Below are positions 58,215 through 64,000 of a DNA stretch of 64,000 nt, piece after piece; the first letter of the stretch is position 1; every line of letters starts with the position of its first letter. The DNA comes from Ovis canadensis (Eukaryota > Chordata > Mammalia > Artiodactyla > Bovidae). Under the pieces are notes generated by a model. That model had not been told where the DNA came from and did not search any database. It saw only the letters and a program-made list of their open reading frames with translations. Location of the stretch: NCBI RefSeq assembly GCF_042477335.2, contig NC_091727.1, forward strand, positions 119,939,501 to 120,003,500, given 5' to 3'. The position numbers and the translations under genes were made by a program.

Positions 58215-58835
58215 GTCAGTTAAGTACAGTTCAGTCACTTAGTCATGTCCGACTCTTTGCGACCCCATGGACTGCAGTACACCAGGCCTCTCTGTCTATC
58301 AACAACTCCTGGAGCTTGCTCAAACTCATGTCCATTGAGTCAGTGATGCCATCCAACCATCTCATCCTCTGTCGCCCCCTTCTCCTCCCTCCTTCAATCT
58401 TTCCCAACATCAGGGTCTTTTCAAATGAGTCAGTTCTTGTCATTAGGTGGCCAAAGTATTGGAGTTTCAGCTTCAGCATCAATCCTCCTAATGAATATTC
58501 AGGACTGATTTACTTTAAGACTGACTGGTTGGATCTCCTTGCTGTCCATGGGACTCTCAAGAGTCTTCTCCAACATCGCAGTTCAAAAGCATGAATTCGT
58601 TGGCACTCAGCTTTCTTTATAATCCAACTATCACATCCATACATGACTACTGGAAAAACCATAGCTTTAACTAGAGGGATCTTTGTTGGCAAAGTAATGT
58701 TTCTGCTTTTTAATATGCTGTCTAGGTTTGTCATAGCTTTTCTTCAAGGAACAAGCATCTTTTAATTTCAAGGCTACAGTTACCATCTGGAGTGATTTGG
58801 AACAAAGCTAGTGGATGTGATGGAATTCCAGTTAA
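58215..58835 (-). mobile_element. BovB 3' end in BovB, with small 5' inversion
   Basis: 58215-58800 is antisense BovB 3' end to the ITADGDC region. 58801-58835 (acaaagctagtggatgtgat) is BovB sense sequence from further upstream (NKASGGDGIPVE region), so it is inverted relative to the rest. Flanking agcatcatctttttag (58199) and agcatgacattttag (58836) are the likely target duplication. Fits a twin-primed insertion with a very short inverted part. Confidence 0.82.
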
Positions 58836-59389
58836 GCATGACATTTTAGGATTTGAAATACCTCAGCTGGAATTTCACCACTTCCACTAGCTTTGTTCAT
58901 AGTGATGCTGCTTAAGGCCCACTTGACTTCGTACTTCAGGATGTCTGGCTCTAGGCAAGTGATCACATCATCATGGTTATCCAGGTCATTAAAACCTTTT
59001 TTGTATAGTTCTTCTGTGTTTTGTTGCCATCTCTTCTTAATATCTTCTGCTTCTGTTAGGTCCTTACCATTTCTGTCCTTTATCATGCCAATCCTTGCAT
59101 GAAATGTTCCCTTGATATCTCCAGTTTATTTTGGTACTTCTCTTTATAACAACAGCTTTCTGGCTTTTAAAAAAGTTGAAACAATCTTTGTTTCCCATAG
59201 AGATTTATCTTTAATATGTTATATTTCGAATTATATTTTAATATTTTTCTTTTATTTTCATCCCTTTATCCCATTTAATTCTTCATTCTCACCTTAGATT
59301 GAAAATGTTCTGTTGTTCTGTATAAGCTCCTTTTTCCCTTCATTTGCTAGTATAAAAGCAATAAGTTGTTTTATTATTATCTGATCACT

Positions 59390-60340
59390 TGTCCGTTGTA
59401 ATGTACACTATGTACTACTTCTCTATCCTATTTCTCTCCCAACAAAGCTAGTTACTATCCTGAATGCTATTTTAAAATTTAATTTGTATGTGTATGTATG
59501 CTTAAACATGTATCATTTTACATATTTGGGTTTTTGGTACATTTTCAAAGGTATAATAGTACACAAAATGTTGTTTTATCACTCAAAGATATACTACTAA
59601 AAGTTGTCTATTCTGTACATGCAGTTCTAGGATATATTTATATTAATATACTATAATTTATCCATTCTTCAGTCACTAAGTATTTGAATATTTTGTTTGT
59701 TATTTTACTTTTCTTTACATGTAACTGTACTGCTGTAAACATTCTTATAAGTATGTGCCAGAGTTTTCATGTCATTTTTGTTTTGTAGAGTGTGTCAATA
59801 TTCATTTTTACAAAAACGCCAAATTGTTTTCCTAAGTAGTTGTACTAGTTTATACTCTCAACAGTGATATATAAGAGATTCTGTTCATTCAATACTGGAT
59901 CCTCTTCAATACTTTTGACTCTTTACTAATCGAAGTGGGTACATACTGTTATCACATTGTGGTCTTGGTTTATAGTCCCTTCTTTGTAAAGTTAAACATA
60001 TATTTAGTCCTCACAGATGTTTTTCTTCTACAAAATATTTGTTCATGATTTGGTATGTTTTCTTTTTTTTTTTCTTATTTTCTTTTGAATTTACAAGAAT
60101 TCTTGCTGTATTTTCAAATAATCCTTTGTCAGCTGTTTGAGCTGTAATACCTTCTCTGTATCTAGATTGTCTTTTAATGGACAGAAGTTCATTCTTTTAA
60201 TATATTCAAACTTGTCAAACTATTTAATTCTGGTGTTAAGTATGGCTTGTTTTAGAAAGCCTCCATTTTCCTCAAGGTTAGAGAGATATTCACCTATATC
60301 TTATTTTTTAAAGTTGTGCTTTGGAAGACTGGATAGGAGG
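59390..60340 (-). mobile_element. Ancient L1M remnant (antisense)
   Basis: aatttatccattcttcagtc, ctgctgtaaacattcttata, ccaaattgttttcctaagta and gttgtactagtttatactct follow antisense order of the L1M ORF2 end. 59118-59389 may be its AT-rich continuation. Confidence 0.6.
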
Positions 60341-60344
60341 GGAG

Positions 60345-60467
60345 TTTGGGGAAGAATGGATACATGTACATGTATGACTGAGCCCCTTTGCTGTCCACCT
60401 GAAACTATCACAACATCGTTAATCAGCCATACCCCAATACAAAATAAAAAGTTAAAAAAATAAAGTT
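60345..60467 (+). mobile_element. L1 3' UTR end, 5'-truncated
   Basis: Sense L1 3' UTR: atggatacatgtacatgtat, ctgtccacctgaaactatca, cataccccaatacaaaataa and a tail aaagttaaaaaaataaa. Confidence 0.85.
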
Positions 60468-60846
60468 TAGTCTTGGTCTTTTCCAGTTGACATTTATTTA
60501 CCTATATGATGAGGCATAGCTATATGATATAGTTTTGGGAAAGTAGATAACAAATATTTTCAGCCCCACCTAAAAAATATTTTTTCTCCTGAACTAATTT
60601 ATTTAACAAAGCATATGCATGTATTTAAACATGTTTGGTGAGGGTACTTGTCTCTCCTTCCTTTAGTGAAAAGTGTGCCTCATCCCAAACCACTGACTTT
60701 ATAGTGAGAGACTGGCATTGATCCCATCTCATATGGAACACATTTCAAACAAGCCAAACTCCTGGCAGCTACTACATGCTCCAGAGACCAGCAGATTTCA
60801 ACTTTATTCACTTCCTTTTATTCTTGTTATGTTTCTAGTTCTTGCT
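60468..60846. other. Unique sequence, no feature seen
   Basis: No recognised repeat or coding signature. Confidence 0.4.
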
Positions 60847-61169
60847 GTGCTGTGCTTAGTCGCTCAGTCGTGTCTCTTTGAGACCTTATGAACTGTAGCC
60901 TGTTAAGTTCCTCTGTTCATGGGATTCTCCAGGCAAGAATACTGCAGTAGGTTGTCATGCCCTCCTCCAGGGGATCTTCTCAACCCACGGATCAAACCCA
61001 GGTCTTCCATATTGCAGGCGGATTCTTTACTATCTGAGCCACCAAGCAAGCTCATGAATACTGGAATGGGTAGCCTATCCCTTCTCCAGGGAACCTTCCC
61101 AACCCAGGAATCAAACCAAGGTCTCTTGCATTGCAGGTGGATTCCTTACCAGCTGAGCTGCTAGGGAAG
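60847..61169 (-). mobile_element. Bov-tA SINE with extra tRNA-side segment
   Basis: A full antisense Bov-tA (60847-61052, head actatctgagccaccaagca) is followed by a second copy of only its tRNA-side half (61054-61169: aatactggaatgggtagcct to ccagctgagctgctagggaa). The tail-distal half is thus duplicated in tandem. Confidence 0.9.
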
Positions 61170-61767
61170 CATTTCTGGTTTTTAGTTATTGCTAAATATT
61201 TGAAGCACAATTGGAGCACTAGATAATAAAGTTACTAACTCATTTTAACCAGTCTTAACTAATAATTTTTAATATTATAGAAACTAGATGGTGAGATCTT
61301 AAAAAGCAAGAATTTGTATTTGATCTCATATAATCTTCAACAAAAAAATGTATGTCTTGGTATATGTTAAATCTTCAACAAATGTTGTTGAATAAATGAA
61401 ATGAGTGTCTGCCTGATCATTTGGGACCATAGATAGCCTGGAAAACCTGGATAAAAAATATATATGTACATATATAACAGCACACATCACCTCTTTAGTT
61501 TTTGCTTTACTGAGATGTTTAAAATTTTATTTTTAGTAATTGAGTGGTTAAGCAATAAACCGTATATGTAATTATCTGTTTGGTACTGTCATCACAACAT
61601 CATTATGTTGTTGCTAGGAATTTGGGGTCTTATCTTGTGCTTGAGCAAAATATACATGCAAATAATCCCAGCATATTTATAAAACATTATTAAATTAAAC
61701 TGCTGCTATAATGATTTAAAACTAGCTATCACTCCATTGCAAAACACCTATTTAAGCAAACCCTTTT
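61170..61767. other. AT-rich sequence, no feature seen
   Basis: A possible MIR/L2-like tail (ttgttgaataaatgaaatga) lies near 61386. Otherwise nothing recognised. Confidence 0.4.
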
Positions 61768-62070
61768 TTTAAACTTTGTATTTTATATTAGAGTGTAGTT
61801 GATTGTTGTGATAATTTCAGGTGTATAGCAAAGTGATTCAGTTATGCATATACATGTATCTATTCTTTTTCAAATTCTTTATCCATTTAGGTTGTTATAT
61901 AATATTGGTGATGGGCAGGGAGGCCTGGCATGTTTCAGTCCATGGGGTTGCAAAGAGTCGGACATGATTGAGTGACTGAACTGAACTGATAATATTGAGC
62001 AGAGTTCCCTGTGTTATATAGTTGGTCCCTGTTGGTTATCCATTTTAAATACAGCAGTGCATTTTTGTAA
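61768..62070 (-). mobile_element. L1 3' UTR remnant (antisense)
   Basis: gtgtatagcaaagtgattca, gttatgcatatacatgtatc, gagttccctgtgttatatag and ttggttatccattttaaata follow the antisense L1 3' UTR seen widely in artiodactyls. Split by a short BovB end. Confidence 0.75.
61907..61988 (+). mobile_element. 82-bp BovB 3' end
   Basis: ggtgatgggcagggaggcct to ctgaactgaactg, the last 82 bp of BovB. The exact 8-bp target duplication ataatatt at 61899-61906 and 61989-61996 shows an independent, strongly 5'-truncated insertion. Confidence 0.93.
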
Positions 62071-63242
62071 GGATTTTGTAATCACAAGGCAAAACAAAAA
62101 TTCAATTAGCACTGAAATTTTAATGTAATAATAATCTGTTTGCTTTACTCCCTTGCATGATCCAACACTATACACTATATATTATCCATTTAGCAAACCA
62201 ACTATTCCTATTTTCCAAATTCCCAACTGCACTGGCAAGGTTACGATAACTGTTCTTTCTAGAAATGTATCAAGTTCAGTGTCCAAAGCCTTTGTAATAA
62301 AGCTATTAATTAGTGTATCTCTCTGACTGTTCTTCCCCACTCTCTTCTATTTTATTTCAAATGACCAACAAATGGGCTTAATGGGCTTCTGTAGTAAACA
62401 AAATGTCACCATTAACATTATACCTCTGAATAATTTTCCAAGTTTTGGGAGAAATTTAACATCAGTCAGAATGGGTGTATTGAAAGCAATATATTAAAAA
62501 ATTATTGGCTTTAATTTATTTCAGACTCATATGCCTAAGTCAAACTAAATGAATTTTGTTCAAAGTAGCATAGAAATCAGGGTACTTACCCCATTTTATT
62601 GGAGTACACTTGATAACCATGTAAAATGTACTCTGTGAAGAACTAAGCTTAAAGAAATACTATCATATTTATATGGATAATGGCAATATCCACCCTGAAA
62701 TAGGGAGAGGTTTGCGTTATCTTGGAATATGTCTAATTAATGTCTCGATTCAAACATTTTAATCAAGAATTGCATTGCATACTCATTTAGCAGGCAGCAA
62801 CTGACATGCTTCCAATATTATCAAATTATATTTTGATATGCAAATAAGCAACTTTATGGTTGATTCCTTCAATATTAAATTAATTCAATGTCCCTATCTT
62901 TTTCTATGCTTAATTAATTCAATTAATTAAATTCAATGTCCCTACCTTCTTTCCTAAATAAGTTGTCAAACATTAAATTTCTTCAGGTTGGGCATATAAT
63001 AATTGGCTTAACTTCATGCTTGGGAAGAGTGTGTGGTCAGATTACTGGACTCTTAACTAAATTTCTGAGGTTATTTGGACTTAGGAGTTGATACTGAGCT
63101 AAACCCTGAAAATGTGCACTGTACTTAAAACTACAAATTCCATGCAGAGAGGAGGGTGGATATGAGCTCTCTGGAGTTTGCCCTCCTTGCTGAAAATCCT
63201 CAAACAGCTTAAACAGGAGGCAGAGCCATTGCCACCAGCTTC
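62071..63242. other. Unique AT-rich island, no gene seen
   Basis: No repeat family recognised. An octamer atgcaaat lies at 62838. A short imperfect duplication, attcaatgtcccta(t/c)ct, lies at about 62883 and 62931. No coding signature. Confidence 0.5.
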
Positions 63243-63252
63243 AATTGTTCAG

Positions 63253-63281
63253 GGGCTTCCCTTGTGGCTCAGCTGGTAAAG
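63253..63281 (+). mobile_element. 29-bp Bov-tA head with target duplication
   Basis: Only the first 29 bp of the tRNA head (gggcttcccttgtggctcag ... ctggtaaag) are present. An exact 10-bp direct repeat aattgttcag lies at 63243-63252 and 63282-63291. A SINE insertion with its entire 3' part missing. Confidence 0.88.
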
Positions 63282-63351
63282 AATTGTTCAGTACTGAAAA
63301 TAATTTTTAAAAATTTAAACCACATGTAAGTACTATTGTAAGTACATGTAT

Positions 63352-63498
63352 GCTGCTGCAGCTGCTGCTGCTGCTGCTGCTAAGTCGCTTCAGTCGTGTC
63401 CGACTCTGTGCGACCCCATAGACAGCAGCCCACCAGGCTCCCCCGTCCCTGGGATTCTCCAGGCAAGAACACTGGAGTGGGTTGCCATTTCCTTCTCC
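63352..63498 (-). mobile_element. Young Bov-A SINE monomer with GCT tail
   Basis: gctgctgcagctgctgctgc run, then taagtcgcttcagtcgtgtc to gggttgccatttccttctcc. Perfect 12-bp target duplication aagtacatgtat at 63340-63351 and 63499-63510. Confidence 0.95.
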
Positions 63499-63510
63499 AA
63501 GTACATGTAT

Positions 63511-64000
63511 TATGTCATTTAATTTTCTCTACTGTTCTATGAAATGGGTTATCATCCCTATTTTGTTGGCAATTAAGGAAAAGAAAGTAAGTAATAAGCA
63601 TTTGATAGTACTGATAGGCACTACTTATTTGGTTGGTTGCCCTTGAGCAGAAGCTTTGAAGTAATTAGGACATACTCAAAGATTTGGTCATCTGTGGCAC
63701 ATTTTACCTCTGCTTCATTTTATTTCTGTGTCACAAGTTTCATAGCAAACAACCCCCTCATCAGGGAGACTAGTCAGGATAGTATAGTTTGATCACTGAA
63801 ATCAGTCTTATAGGAATACAAACATTCAGTATCAGCTGATGGTGAATTTGTATATTCATGAAAGCCTGAATTCTCTTCCTACAAATTTGATGAGCTTTGT
63901 CTGTATTTACCACATCTAGCAATCAGATATAGGTACCAACCAATCACATAACTTCAAAATCAAGGAAAAATGCATTGTTTGCTTTTACATGGCTGGAAAA
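63511..64000. other. Unique sequence, no feature seen
   Basis: No recognised repeat or coding signature up to the window edge. Confidence 0.45.

Larger units (their letters stand above)
56449..59117 (-). mobile_element. Older BovB LINE, opened three times
   Basis: Antisense BovB from its 3' end (56449) to the linker before the RT (KDRNGKDLTEAEDIKKRWQQ, near 59050). Split by Bov-tA (56884-57103), Bov-A (57891-58011) and another BovB (58215-58835). Net length about 1.7 kb. Clearly more diverged than its neighbours (decayed RYADNTTLMTETEKELK-like region near 57430). Confidence 0.9.

Noticed and set aside
52868..58835. Regularly repeated words that could suggest a CRISPR-like or satellite array
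   Set aside because: The words are the shared BovB 3' ends and Bov-A bodies at irregular spacing; there is no repeat-spacer structure.
1..64000. A new defence system, operon or biosynthetic cluster
   Set aside because: The DNA is mammalian intergenic sequence; there are no bacterial-type genes, ribosome binding sites or operon spacing.

Overview
The window reads as intergenic nuclear DNA of a bovid ruminant (cattle, buffalo, sheep or goat type; the species cannot be fixed from these repeats alone). Evidence for this is the dense set of ruminant-specific repeats: BovB (RTE-clade) LINEs, Bov-A, Bov-A2 and Bov-tA SINEs, CHR-type tRNA SINEs and ruminant L1, over a background of ancient L1M and MIR remnants. 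The DNA is AT-rich. I found no intact host protein-coding gene, no functional RNA gene, no CRISPR array and no prokaryotic system. Nearly every open frame longer than 60 codons is a decayed BovB or L1 frame or a frame through a SINE. Family names and comparisons with 'consensus' rest on recalled family sequences, not on a search.

Layout. 0-5 kb: a ruminant L1 ORF2 fragment at the left edge, old L1M remnants, then SINEs and a BovB 3' end. 5-10 kb: mostly unique sequence with a near-perfect inverted repeat (arms at 8.77 and 9.68 kb). 10.6-14.3 kb: a processed pseudogene of the bZIP factor CEBPG, opened by several later insertions including a twin-primed BovB. 14.4-18 kb: SINEs, a BovB RT fragment and an old L1M/LTR-like mosaic. 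19.4-28.05 kb: a near full-length BovB (+) that received a 5'-complete but 3'-truncated L1 (-), which itself received a BovB (-) and an antisense-L1/BovB chimera. 28-35 kb: old L1M, MIR and SINEs. 34.9-40.1 kb: an inverted templated insert and two directly repeated BovB (-) copies. 40.7-48.8 kb: old L1M with SINEs, a mariner-type MITE and a solo ERV LTR. 49.7-51.8 kb: a 5'-truncated L1 with a 37-bp target site duplication. 52.9-59.1 kb: two more BovB (-) copies with nested SINEs. 59.4-64 kb: L1M, SINEs and unique AT-rich sequence.

The main biology is retrotransposition. The nesting gives a relative insertion order, and several junctions record unusual routes: twin priming, probable internal priming, template-switch chimeras ending in the BovB 3' tail, and inverted local duplication. 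All LINE reading frames seen are disabled. The longest surviving piece is a 335-codon BovB endonuclease frame at 19840-20847; its downstream reverse transcriptase is broken by frameshifts, a stop and a YADD to YADG change. No previously undescribed coding system is supported here; the leads worth checking are the chimeric insertions and the two inverted duplications.
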